NCBI RefSeq assembly: GCF_030419005.1
Contig: NZ_CP106951.1
Location: 434,001-498,000 of the forward strand
DNA: 64,000 bases
Direction of reading: 5' to 3'
DNA from: Eleftheria terrae
GTDB lineage: Bacteria; Pseudomonadota; Gammaproteobacteria; Burkholderiales; Burkholderiaceae_C
Within the stretch, counting starts at the first letter, position 1. Every line of letters begins with the position of its first letter. This document shows, one piece after another, positions 54,793 to 63,115 of this stretch. The notes beneath the pieces are model-generated. The model did no database searches and had not been told where the DNA came from. It saw only the letters and a program-made list of their open reading frames with translations. The position numbers were made by a program, and so were the translations under genes.

Positions 54793-57069
54793 TTGAAAGC
54801 GTCTTACCTTCCCAGCCCCTCACAGCTTCGGCCCTGGCGGCATGCCGCCACCGCAGTACTTGTCCTTTCCGGGTCCGCCACCGCATGGGCGGTTGACACG
54901 GTGTTCACCGGCGCGGCGCCCCAGAATACCTTCTGGGACCTGAGCGCCAACTGGTCGGCCGGCCTGCCGGTGACGGCGACGACACGGGCCCTGCTCGGCG
55001 AACACGACAGCGAGGTGCGCCGCGGCTCTTTCGCGGTCGGCACGCTCACCGGCAGCGGCTTCCTCACCGTGAGCGGCGGCCAACTGGTGCTGCACCAGCC
55101 GGGCTCCGGCATTGGCAACCTGTACCTGAGTGGCGGCCGCTTGAGCGGCGGTGGCAGCCTGAGTGCCCGGTCCTTCCACTGGCGGGCTGGCGAACTGGCC
55201 GGCCCGGCCCTCACCGTGACGGGCAGCAGCAACCTGGCGGGCGACCTGCGTGCCGGCGCCAGCCGGGTCGAATTGCTCGGCGCTTCGACGGCAGAGGGCG
55301 CCACGCTGTCCTTCGCCGGCATCACCGGCGGCTTCTACCACCGTGGCAGCCTCGGCGCCACCGCGGGCCGCCTGCAGTTCGACGTCACCGACAACGCCGC
55401 CTGGGTCAATACCGGCGTGATCGAGGTCAAGGACGGCGGCCTGCGCACCTACCTCGGCACCATCTCCCAGGCCGGGACGATGCGCATCGCCGACAACGGC
55501 CGCTTCGTGCTGGACCACAACGGCCCCGACAGCATGCTGAGCACCGGCAACTGGCACATCGGCCGCGACGCCACGCTGTCGGTGATCGGCTCCACCGCGT
55601 GGCACGACTTCGCCGCCGGCACCGTCACCAACCATGGCAGCCTGCGCATCGACGATCCGGCGCTGGGCACGGTGGTGTCCTTCCATGCCGCCGCCACGCT
55701 GCAGGGCAGCGGCGGGGTCGACCTGGGACGCGGGCGCTTCGAATACCACAACCCCGAGACGCTCCAGCTCGGCTGGCTGCGGCTGGCCGGGCCGGAAGAC
55801 CCGATCGACCATGGCCCGAGCACCGTCATGGTGGCTGGCGGCCTCACGGTCGACCGGCTGGACTGGGGCCACGGCAACCTCGAGGCCGGCGGGCCGGTGA
55901 CCGTCACCGGCCGGGCACAGCTGAGCGGCTGGGGCCTGCGGACCACGCCGGACGGGCAATGGCTGCTCGAGAAAGTCATGACCGGCCGCTGGAATTTCGA
56001 GGACGAGGTGCGCTGGGACGGTGCGGCCCCCATCAGCGGCGACGCCACGATCCACCTTGGCGCGGGTGCGCGCTTCATCGACCAGAACAGCTACCGGCCC
56101 GGCCCGGGCGGGGTGTCGGCGCGCTACATCGGCGCCACCGTCGAGAACCGCGGCGTCTACGAGATGGTGGGCGGTGGCGCCACCTCCATCGGCCGCATGG
56201 TGAACCACGGCCGGGTGCGCGTGTCCGGCGGCAGCGAGCTGACGCTGGCCGACTTCAGCAACCACGGCAGCTTCGAGGCCATCGACTCCCGGATCAACCT
56301 GGGCGCCCGGCGTTCGACCACCCTGCAAGGGCGCTACGTGATGCGCAACAGCGAGCTGATGCTGTACGACACCTGGACCGGCGGCTTCCGCGTCAACCAG
56401 GGCAGCGTGGTGCTGGACGGCGCCGGCAGCCGGCAGACGGTGTTCGCGAACCAGCTCGACAACCAGGGCAGCCTGGCCGCGCTGCGCGGGGCCGAGCTGG
56501 AGCTGGGCGGAGTGGCCCAGCACGGCGAGGTGGTGGTGGATGCCGAGAGCGCGGTGCGGCTGACCGGCGCCTTCGTGCAGAGCGGTGACGCCGCGCGCAC
56601 CTGGGTGGACGGCCGGCTGGCGGCCGACAGCGTGCGCATCGACGGCGGGCGCTTCAGCGCCGGGCTGGAGGGGCGCACCGGCAGCGCGGATCTGGCGGCG
56701 CAGCTGGTGAGCTTCAACTCCGGCGTGTTGCTGGTCGACATCCAGGACCGGGTGCACTTCGACCAGCTGGCCATCACCGGCGAGGCCCACCTCGGCGGCA
56801 CCCTGCAGCTGGTCTTCGGCGATGCGTCGCCCAGCTATGGCGTCTGGCGCATCATGACGGCCGGCAGTGGCGTCTTCGGCCGCTTCGACGAGGTCGACTG
56901 GGGCCTGGACCCGGCCGCCTACCGGGTCAGCGTGCTCTACGGTGCCGATTATGTGGACCTGAGCGTGTCGGCGGTGCCCGAGCCGTCGACCTGGGCACTG
57001 ACGCTGCTGGGCGTGCTGTTCGCCGTGCAGCGCAGCCGCCGCAGCCGGTGTCGCGACAGCACCGGCTGA
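54793..57069 (+). CDS. PEP-CTERM surface protein with beta-strand repeats
   Basis: It has 758 residues from a TTG start (54793) with GGAG seven bases before. A signal peptide (ATAVLVLSGSATAWA, cut near residue 33) is followed by a long region of short Gly, Asn and Val strands (LTGSGFLTVSGGQL, GSLRIDDPALG, NHGRVRVSGGSEL), such as in autotransporter-type beta-helices. The last 31 residues carry VPEPSTWALTLLGVLF and an Arg-rich end, the PEP-CTERM sorting signal, which an exosortase cuts. No exosortase gene is in the window. It likely becomes part of the cell surface or biofilm matrix. No membrane-inserting autotransporter barrel is present. Confidence 0.88.
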   Translation: MKASYLPSPSQLRPWRHAATAVLVLSGSATAWAVDTVFTGAAPQNTFWDLSANWSAGLPVTATTRALLGEHDSEVRRGSFAVGTLTGSGFLTVSGGQLVLHQPGSGIGNLYLSGGRLSGGGSLSARSFHWRAGELAGPALTVTGSSNLAGDLRAGASRVELLGASTAEGATLSFAGITGGFYHRGSLGATAGRLQFDVTDNAAWVNTGVIEVKDGGLRTYLGTISQAGTMRIADNGRFVLDHNGPDSMLSTGNWHIGRDATLSVIGSTAWHDFAAGTVTNHGSLRIDDPALGTVVSFHAAATLQGSGGVDLGRGRFEYHNPETLQLGWLRLAGPEDPIDHGPSTVMVAGGLTVDRLDWGHGNLEAGGPVTVTGRAQLSGWGLRTTPDGQWLLEKVMTGRWNFEDEVRWDGAAPISGDATIHLGAGARFIDQNSYRPGPGGVSARYIGATVENRGVYEMVGGGATSIGRMVNHGRVRVSGGSELTLADFSNHGSFEAIDSRINLGARRSTTLQGRYVMRNSELMLYDTWTGGFRVNQGSVVLDGAGSRQTVFANQLDNQGSLAALRGAELELGGVAQHGEVVVDAESAVRLTGAFVQSGDAARTWVDGRLAADSVRIDGGRFSAGLEGRTGSADLAAQLVSFNSGVLLVDIQDRVHFDQLAITGEAHLGGTLQLVFGDASPSYGVWRIMTAGSGVFGRFDEVDWGLDPAAYRVSVLYGADYVDLSVSAVPEPSTWALTLLGVLFAVQRSRRSRCRDSTG

Positions 57070-57170
57070 GCTGGCTCGCAGGCCGCGGCGGCCCGCTCCG
57101 AGCCGCGGCCGCGACCGACTGCTTACACTAGCCGCTCAACCCGCCACACAGAACGCGGGGGAGCGACTAC

Positions 57171-58472
57171 ATGGGCATGACTGCGAGCTTTCTTGTCATT
57201 GCGCTGCTGATCGGCGTCAGCGCCTTCTTCTCCATCGCCGAGATCTCTCTTGCCGCTGCACGCCGGCTGCGCCTGCGACAGATGGCCGACGAAGGCGAAC
57301 CCCGCGCGCAGCGGGTCATCGAGGTGCAGGAGCAGCCGGGTTCCTACTTCACGGTGGTCCAGGTGGGGCTCAATGCGGTGGCCATCCTGGGCGGCATCGT
57401 CGGCGAAGGTGCGCTCACGCCCTATCTGGCCGACGTGTTCCTCAACCTCACCGATGCGGAGACTGCCAAGACAGCCGGGTTCCTGGTCTCCTTCCTGACC
57501 GTCACCTCGCTGTTCATCCTGTTCGCCGACCTGTTTCCCAAGCGTCTGGGCATGACCCAGCCCGAGCAGGTGGCCATCCGCGTGGTGACGCCCATGCTGT
57601 GGTGGGTCACCCTGCTCAAGCCGGTGGTGTGGTTCTACAACAGCCTGGCCAACGGCCTGTTCAAGCTCTTCGGGCTGCCGGCCAAGCGCGACGACCGCAT
57701 CACCCACGACGACATCCTGGCGCTCACCGAGGCGGGCACCCAGGCCGGTGTGCTGCTGGCGCAGGAACAGCAGGTGATCGAGAACATCTTCGAGCTGGAC
57801 GTGCGCACGGTCGAGAGCTCGATGACCTCGCGCGAGCGCATCGTCTATTTCCTGGTGAACGACCCGGAGGAGCAAATCCGCGCCCGCATCGTGGCTGAGC
57901 CGCATTCCACCTACCTGGTGTGCGACAAGCACATCGACGAAGTGGTGGGCTATGTGGACGCGGCCGACCTGTTCCAGCGGGTGCTGAAGAAGGAGCCCAT
58001 CTCGCTGCAGGGCCCGTCGGCCGAAGGCCTGCTGCACAAGGTGCTGATGGTGCCCGACAGGATCACGCTGTCGGAGGTGCTGACGCAGTTCCGCCAGGCG
58101 CACGAAGACTTCGCGGTCATCGTCAACGAGTACAGCCTGGTGGTCGGCGTGATCACCCTCAACGACGTGATGAGCACCGTGATGGGCAGCCTGGTGGGGC
58201 CGCACGACGAGGACCAGATCGTGCGCCGCGAGGACGGCTCCTGGCTGATCGACGGCGTGACGCCGGTGTTCGACGTGATGCGAGCCATCGGCCTTGACGA
58301 ACTGCCGCACCAGGGCCAGTACGACACCCTGGCCGGCTTCCTGATGGTGATGCTGCGCCGCATCCCGCGGCGCACCGACAGCGTCAGCTGGGGCGGCTAC
58401 AAATTCGAGGTGATGGACGTCGACAGCTACCGCATCGACCAGGTGATGGTGACGCGGCTGCCCGACGCCTGA
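57171..58472 (+). CDS. CNNM/CorC-type membrane protein (PaeA/YtfL-like)
   Basis: It has 433 residues. The N-terminal DUF21 membrane domain (GVSAFFSIAEISLAAARRLRLRQ) has about three or four helices. Two CBS domains follow (about 205-330), and a C-terminal CorC_HlyC domain ends the protein (LAGFLMVMLRRIPRRTD). Relatives move magnesium or export polyamines, and YtfL (PaeA) of E. coli exports putrescine and cadaverine. The ion or amine here is unknown. A GGGGAG site precedes the ATG. Confidence 0.9.
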   Translation: MGMTASFLVIALLIGVSAFFSIAEISLAAARRLRLRQMADEGEPRAQRVIEVQEQPGSYFTVVQVGLNAVAILGGIVGEGALTPYLADVFLNLTDAETAKTAGFLVSFLTVTSLFILFADLFPKRLGMTQPEQVAIRVVTPMLWWVTLLKPVVWFYNSLANGLFKLFGLPAKRDDRITHDDILALTEAGTQAGVLLAQEQQVIENIFELDVRTVESSMTSRERIVYFLVNDPEEQIRARIVAEPHSTYLVCDKHIDEVVGYVDAADLFQRVLKKEPISLQGPSAEGLLHKVLMVPDRITLSEVLTQFRQAHEDFAVIVNEYSLVVGVITLNDVMSTVMGSLVGPHDEDQIVRREDGSWLIDGVTPVFDVMRAIGLDELPHQGQYDTLAGFLMVMLRRIPRRTDSVSWGGYKFEVMDVDSYRIDQVMVTRLPDA

Positions 58473-58495
58473 GCAGCCCAGCCGCGCCGCCGGCC

Positions 58496-58519
58496 GGCGC
58501 CTGCGGGCGCAGCGGCGCC
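58496..58519. terminator. Hairpin in convergent gap before the ADH
   Basis: GGCGCCTGC and GCAG-CG-GCGCC pair with a two-base bulge around GGGC. It lies in the 49 bp between the converging CNNM-type and ADH genes. No T-run is present, so it is weak. Confidence 0.3.
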
Positions 58520-58521
58520 CG

Positions 58522-59658
58522 CTACATCGATGCCTCCAGCATCGCCCGGTAGTCGTCCGCACTGGCCAGGCGCGGGTTGGTCTTGTGGCAGTGGTCGGCC
58601 ATGGCGCCGGAGATGATGCGGCTGAACATCGAGCGCTCCACGCCCATGGCGGCCAGCCCGGTCGCCAGGCCCAGGCGGGCGTTCATGTCGCGCAGGGCGG
58701 GCGCCACGTCGGCCGCCGCCGGCAGGCCCATGGCATGCGCCATGCGTTCCAGGCGCCGCTCGCGCTGCACCGACTCGGCCCCGGCATTGAAGGCCACCAC
58801 CGCCGGCAGGAACACCGCGTTCAGGGTGCCGTGGTGCAGCCGCGGGTTGGCGCCGCCGAGGCTGTGGCTGAGGCTGTGCACGCAGCCCAGGCCTTTCTGG
58901 AAGGCGAGGGCGCCCTGCATCGAGGCGCTCATCATCTGGCGCCGCGCTTCCCGGTCGCCACCGTCGCGGGTGGCCCGCTCGATGTGGGCCCAGCCGCGCG
59001 CCAGCCCGTCGAGCGCGATGCCGTCGGCCGGCGGGTTGAAGGCGGCCGACAGGAAGGTCTCAACGCAGTGGGCGATGGCGTCCATGCCGGTCGCGGCGGT
59101 GAGGGTGGGCGGCAGCCCGATCGTCAGCTCGGGGTCGCAGATCGCGGCCTTGGGCATCAGATGCCAGGAATGGAAGCCGAGCTTGCGGCCGTCGTCCACG
59201 ATGATGATGGCCCCGCGCGCCACCTCGCTGCCGGTGCCGGCGGTGGTGGGCACCGCGATCAGCGGGGCGGCCCGGTCGGTGATGCGGGCGCTGCCGCCTT
59301 CGATGGTGGCGTAGCTGGTCAGCGGCCCCGGATGGGTGGCGGCAATCGCCACGCCCTTGGCCAGGTCGATGCTGGAGCCGCCGCCCACCGCCACCAGCCC
59401 GTCGCAGCCATGCGCTTGGTAGAGGCCGACGGCGGCGCGCACCGCGGCCTCGGTCGGGTTGGACGGCGTACCGTCGAAGACCGCGGTGCCGGCCGGCCCG
59501 AGCGCGTCCTGTGCCCGCTGCAGCACGCCGGCGGCGCGCACGCCGGCATCGGTCACCAACAGGGGGTGCCGGATGCCAGCACGCTGGCATTCCTCGGGCA
59601 ACAGCGCGATGGCGCCGAAGTCGAACTGGATCTGGGTCAGGTAGCTGATCAAGGCCAT
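58522..59658 (-). CDS. Iron-containing alcohol dehydrogenase
   Basis: It has 378 residues. The nucleotide site GGGSSIDLAKG and PTTAGTGSEVARG are seen, and the metal ligands are in GMDAIAHCVE and GCVHSLSHSLGG (Asp and three His). It oxidises alcohols or reduces aldehydes with NAD(P). 4-hydroxybutyrate dehydrogenase is one close family type. The ATG at 59658 gives the usual MALISYLTQIQFDFG start; the longer open frame above it has no family likeness. It is divergent from the hydratase gene. Confidence 0.92.
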   Translation of the reverse strand: MALISYLTQIQFDFGAIALLPEECQRAGIRHPLLVTDAGVRAAGVLQRAQDALGPAGTAVFDGTPSNPTEAAVRAAVGLYQAHGCDGLVAVGGGSSIDLAKGVAIAATHPGPLTSYATIEGGSARITDRAAPLIAVPTTAGTGSEVARGAIIIVDDGRKLGFHSWHLMPKAAICDPELTIGLPPTLTAATGMDAIAHCVETFLSAAFNPPADGIALDGLARGWAHIERATRDGGDREARRQMMSASMQGALAFQKGLGCVHSLSHSLGGANPRLHHGTLNAVFLPAVVAFNAGAESVQRERRLERMAHAMGLPAAADVAPALRDMNARLGLATGLAAMGVERSMFSRIISGAMADHCHKTNPRLASADDYRAMLEASM

Positions 59659-59744
59659 GGGTCGGCTGGCGCCCGCCGGCGCATACGCTGGGGAGGAAAG
59701 GCCAGTATGCTTGCCTTCTTCGTACATGGACATCGGGAGACACC

Positions 59745-60611
59745 ATGAAGGGATTGCTGCGGCTGCGCCTGGCGGCGCTGGGGCTGGCCGCCTGCAGCGC
59801 CGGCATGGCGGCTGCTGCCTGCCCCTCCGACATCGAGGTGGCGCGGCTGGCGGCACGCTACATGGCGCTGGAGCCGGCCGACAACCCCGCGCCCATGAGC
59901 GTGGCCGATGCCGCCTGTGGCCGCGACAAGCTGGTGGCCTACCTGGAGCAGCAACTGGGCCGCAAGGCGGGCTACAAGGCCGGCCTCACCAACCCCGCGG
60001 TGCAGAAGCGCTTCCACCACGACAGCCCGGTGCGCGGCACGCTGTTCTCGGCCATGCTGCTGCCCAGCGGCGCGCAGTTTCCGGCTCGCTTCGGCGCCCG
60101 GCCGCTGTTCGAGGCCGACCTGCTGGTACGGGTGAAGAGCGCTGCCATCCACCAGGCCCGCACGCCGGCGCAGGTGATGCAGCACATCGATGCGGTCATT
60201 CCCTTCATCGAGCTGCCCGACCTGCTGGTGCAGGACCCGGCCCGGCTGGACGGCGCCGGCATCACCGCCATCAACGTCGGTGCCCGCTGGGGCGTGATGG
60301 GCGAGCCCATCAAGGCCACACCGGCCATGGTGGCGCAGCTGGCCGCCATGACGGTCAAGGTGCTCGACGGCGACGGCCGCGAACTCGACCGCGGCCAGGG
60401 CCGCGACCTGATGGGCCACCCGCTGCAGGCCGTGATCTGGCTGGCCGAGGACGTGCGCCGTGCTGGAGGGCGGCTGCAGCCGGGGGACCTGCTGAGCCTG
60501 GGCTCCTTCTCGAAGCTGATGCCGCCGCAGGCCGGCCTGTGGGTCAAGGTGGTGTACGAAGGCCTTGAAGGGATGGAGGGCACGCCCGAGGTGGGCGTGA
60601 GTTTCCGCTAG
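59745..60611 (+). CDS. MhpD-like hydratase with a signal peptide
   Basis: It has 288 residues. After a signal peptide (LGLAACSAGMAAAA, cut after Ala near residue 24), the rest matches the hydratase/FAH-like family of 2-keto-4-pentenoate hydratase (MhpD). It contains AGYKAGLTNPAVQKRF, PLFEADLLVRVK with a metal-binding Glu region, and QAVIWLAEDVRRAG-LQPGDLLSLGSFSKL. Known MhpD proteins act in the cytoplasm in aromatic breakdown. A periplasmic form is unusual, so its substrate may differ. GGGAGA precedes the ATG. Confidence 0.85.
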   Translation: MKGLLRLRLAALGLAACSAGMAAAACPSDIEVARLAARYMALEPADNPAPMSVADAACGRDKLVAYLEQQLGRKAGYKAGLTNPAVQKRFHHDSPVRGTLFSAMLLPSGAQFPARFGARPLFEADLLVRVKSAAIHQARTPAQVMQHIDAVIPFIELPDLLVQDPARLDGAGITAINVGARWGVMGEPIKATPAMVAQLAAMTVKVLDGDGRELDRGQGRDLMGHPLQAVIWLAEDVRRAGGRLQPGDLLSLGSFSKLMPPQAGLWVKVVYEGLEGMEGTPEVGVSFR

Positions 60612-60708
60612 CCCTTGGGCGATCGGCCCATCGCCGACCGACCCCCTTGATTGACTCACCGGCCGCAAGCAAGCACCGGCCATCGCACGGGCAGAGCCCG
60701 AGGACATC

Positions 60709-61656
60709 GTGAATTCGTCTTTGCTGACCCCGCGGATGGCGGGCGTGATCGACCGCATCCGCCGCGCCAACCGCCCCCCTTACTACACCTTGCCGCCGTC
60801 CGAAGCCCGGCAGGCCTACCTGGCCGCGGCCGAGATCCTGGACCTGCCGCGCGCGCCGCTCGCCAGGGTGCACGACCTGGTGCTGCCGGCCGATGACGGC
60901 AGCCCCCTGCCAGCCCGGCTGTACGCGCCCTCGCACGAGCGGCTGCCAGCCTTGCTTTACCTGCATGGTGGCGGCTTCACCATCGGTGGCATCGAGACGC
61001 ATGACAGCCTGTGCCGCCAGCTGGCTCTGCGCAGCGGCGCTGCGGTGGTCTCGCTGGAATACCGGCTGGCGCCCGAGCACCGCTTTCCGGTGGCCGTGGA
61101 CGATGCCTGGGCCGGGCTGCGGGGCCTGCATGAGCGCGGCGAGGCGCTGGGCCTGGACACCCGGCGGCTGGCGGTCGGCGGCGACAGCGCCGGGGGCACC
61201 CTGGCTGCGGTCTGCGCCATCCTGGCACGCGACGCCGGGCTGCCGCTGGCTTTGCAGCTGCTCGTGACGCCTGGCACCACCGCGCACCAGGACACCGCGT
61301 CGCACGCCACCTTTGCCGAAGGCTTCGTGCTGGAGCGCGCCGCCATCGAGTGGTTCTTCGCGCAGTACATCGACCCTGCCGACCGCAGCGACTGGCGCTT
61401 TGCCCCGCTGAACGCGCCGGACCTCGACGGCGTGGCACCGGCCTGGGTCTGCCTGGCCGAATGCGATCCCCTGGTGGACGAAGGCATCGCCTACGCCGAT
61501 CGTCTGCGGCTGGCTGGCGTGCCGGTGTCGCTCGAGCTCTACCGCGGCCTGACGCACGACTTCATCAAGATGGGTCGCGCCATCCCGGAAGCCTTGCAGG
61601 CCCAGGCGGACGCCGCCGACGCCTTGCGGGAGGCCCTGTTCGATGAAGCGCGCTGA
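60709..61656 (+). CDS. Alpha/beta hydrolase, hormone-sensitive lipase group
   Basis: It has 315 residues from the GTG at 60709. HGGGF (about 85-89) forms the oxyanion hole, GDSAGG holds the nucleophile Ser, and the Asp (CDPLVDE) and His (LTHDFIKM) complete the triad. It cuts short-chain esters. No signal peptide is seen. Its end overlaps the next gene by 14 bases, so they are coupled. AGGACATC precedes the GTG. Confidence 0.9.
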   Translation: MNSSLLTPRMAGVIDRIRRANRPPYYTLPPSEARQAYLAAAEILDLPRAPLARVHDLVLPADDGSPLPARLYAPSHERLPALLYLHGGGFTIGGIETHDSLCRQLALRSGAAVVSLEYRLAPEHRFPVAVDDAWAGLRGLHERGEALGLDTRRLAVGGDSAGGTLAAVCAILARDAGLPLALQLLVTPGTTAHQDTASHATFAEGFVLERAAIEWFFAQYIDPADRSDWRFAPLNAPDLDGVAPAWVCLAECDPLVDEGIAYADRLRLAGVPVSLELYRGLTHDFIKMGRAIPEALQAQADAADALREALFDEAR

Positions 61657-62500
61657 TTTCCGGTTCGTGCACCGGCTGCGGGTGCGCTGGGCCGAGGTGG
61701 ATGCCCAGAAGATCGTCTTCAACGGCCACTACCTGACCTACTTCGACACCGCGATGTCCGAGTACTGGCGCGCGCTGGCGCTGCCGTATCCGCAGGCGCT
61801 GGAGTCGCTGGGCGGCGACCTGTATGTGAAGAAGGCCAGCCTCGAATACCACAGCTCGGCTCGCTATGACGACCAACTGGAGATCGGCATCCGCTCGGTG
61901 CGGGTCGGCCACTCCTCGATGGGCTTCGAGCTGGGCATCTTCCGGCTCGACCAGTGGCTGGTCGGCGGCGAGCTGGTGTACGTGTATGCCGACCCCGCCA
62001 CCCAGACCTCGGTGCAGGTGCCGCAGGACCTGCGCGAGGCGCTGGCCGCCTACGAGGCCGGCAAGCCGATGATCGAGCTGCGGGTGGGTGGCTGGGACAC
62101 GCTGGGCCGCGATGCCAAGCTGGTGCGTACCGAGGTCTACATCGACGAGCAGCGCATTGCCGCCCACATGGAGTGGGACGAAGCCGACCTGGCCTGCGTG
62201 CATGCCGTGGCCTACAACCGGCTCGGCATGCCGCTGGCCACCGGCCGCCTGATGGAGCACGTGCCGGGCGTCGCCAAGATCGGCCGGATGGCCACCCGCC
62301 GTTCGATGCGCGGTGGCGGTGCCGGCCGCGCGGTGCTCGATGCCTTGATGCGGGAGGCCCGGCAGCAAGGCTACCGCGAAGCGGTGCTGCATGCCCAGAC
62401 CTCGGCCGCCCCGTTCTACATGCGGGCCGGCTTCCTGCCACGTGGGCCCGAGTATGAGGAGCTCGGCATCGCGCACGTGGAGATGGTGAAGGCGCTTTGA
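61643..62500 (+). CDS. YbgC-type thioesterase fused to a GNAT acetyltransferase
   Basis: It has 285 residues. The first 140 or so form a hotdog thioesterase (VRWAEVDAQKIVFNGHYLTYFDTAM). The second half is a GNAT domain (IDEQRIAAHMEWDEADLACVH, with the acetyl-CoA loop RRSMRGGGAGRAVLDALM and FYMRAGFLPRGPEYEE). Both halves use acyl-CoA, so the fusion may hydrolyse one CoA thioester and use acetyl-CoA to modify another molecule. It overlaps the end of the preceding hydrolase gene. Confidence 0.87.
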   Translation: MKRADFRFVHRLRVRWAEVDAQKIVFNGHYLTYFDTAMSEYWRALALPYPQALESLGGDLYVKKASLEYHSSARYDDQLEIGIRSVRVGHSSMGFELGIFRLDQWLVGGELVYVYADPATQTSVQVPQDLREALAAYEAGKPMIELRVGGWDTLGRDAKLVRTEVYIDEQRIAAHMEWDEADLACVHAVAYNRLGMPLATGRLMEHVPGVAKIGRMATRRSMRGGGAGRAVLDALMREARQQGYREAVLHAQTSAAPFYMRAGFLPRGPEYEELGIAHVEMVKAL

Positions 62501-63115
62501 GGCTGCGGACGCAGTAGTTCGACGCAGCGTCGAGCCGGCGCGCAAGCCGCTGGTGCCCGGCCGGCAAGTGCGGCGTGCGCCAGCGCGCCGGTCGAAGGCC
62601 GGCCAACTCGCTGCGTGGTGCTGCCGCCGCACCGCCGGCACCGTCACGTCGTCATGGTCCAGCCAGCTGCGCCGGCACACCACGGCACCAGCACCAGGGC
62701 ATCACGGCATTGCAGCAATGCGGCGCCACCGCCCCATGGTGCGCCGCCGCAACACGACTCGCCCGACCATGCACGGCCTTGCCGTCCGTGCGCCCTCCAC
62801 GAAACAGGCGCAACGACCTGCGCGGTCCTCCCAGCGCGGGGCGGAAGCCGGACCTGCCAGCGGCACGCCCCCCCGGCGCCGTGCGACACCGGGCCCACCG
62901 GCGGAGGGCCGCCGCCGGCCGCTTCGGCACCCCGGCCGAAGGGGCGGTTGGACTGGCCGGGTCGCCGTTCTGCACCTATAAACAATTTGATTCAAATGGG
63001 ATCAAGTTAGGGAGTGTGTGACGGTTATGTGAAAGGTATACCCCGCGTCCTGGAAATAAAACGAGCGTGCTGCCGAGCGCCAGTCGCAAGCCGCTACACG
63101 ACGAGAGGCACCCCG
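62501..63115. other. Intergenic gap before vgrG
   Basis: No gene is supported in these 615 bp. The first two-thirds are very GC-rich, and a stretch of about 270 bases (62705-62974) lacks a stop in all six frames. Such open frames give Arg, Pro and Ala-rich translations with no domain. The last 140 bases (from about 62974) are AT-rich and probably hold the vgrG promoter. No box with correct spacing stood out. Confidence 0.55.

Noticed and set aside
54581..54796. A 71-codon frame before the PEP-CTERM gene
   Set aside because: It runs through the AT-rich promoter region, has no ribosome site and no recognisable pattern.
62553..63021. Small genes in the gap before vgrG
   Set aside because: Every frame is open there because stops are missing on both strands; none shows codon bias, a site or a domain.
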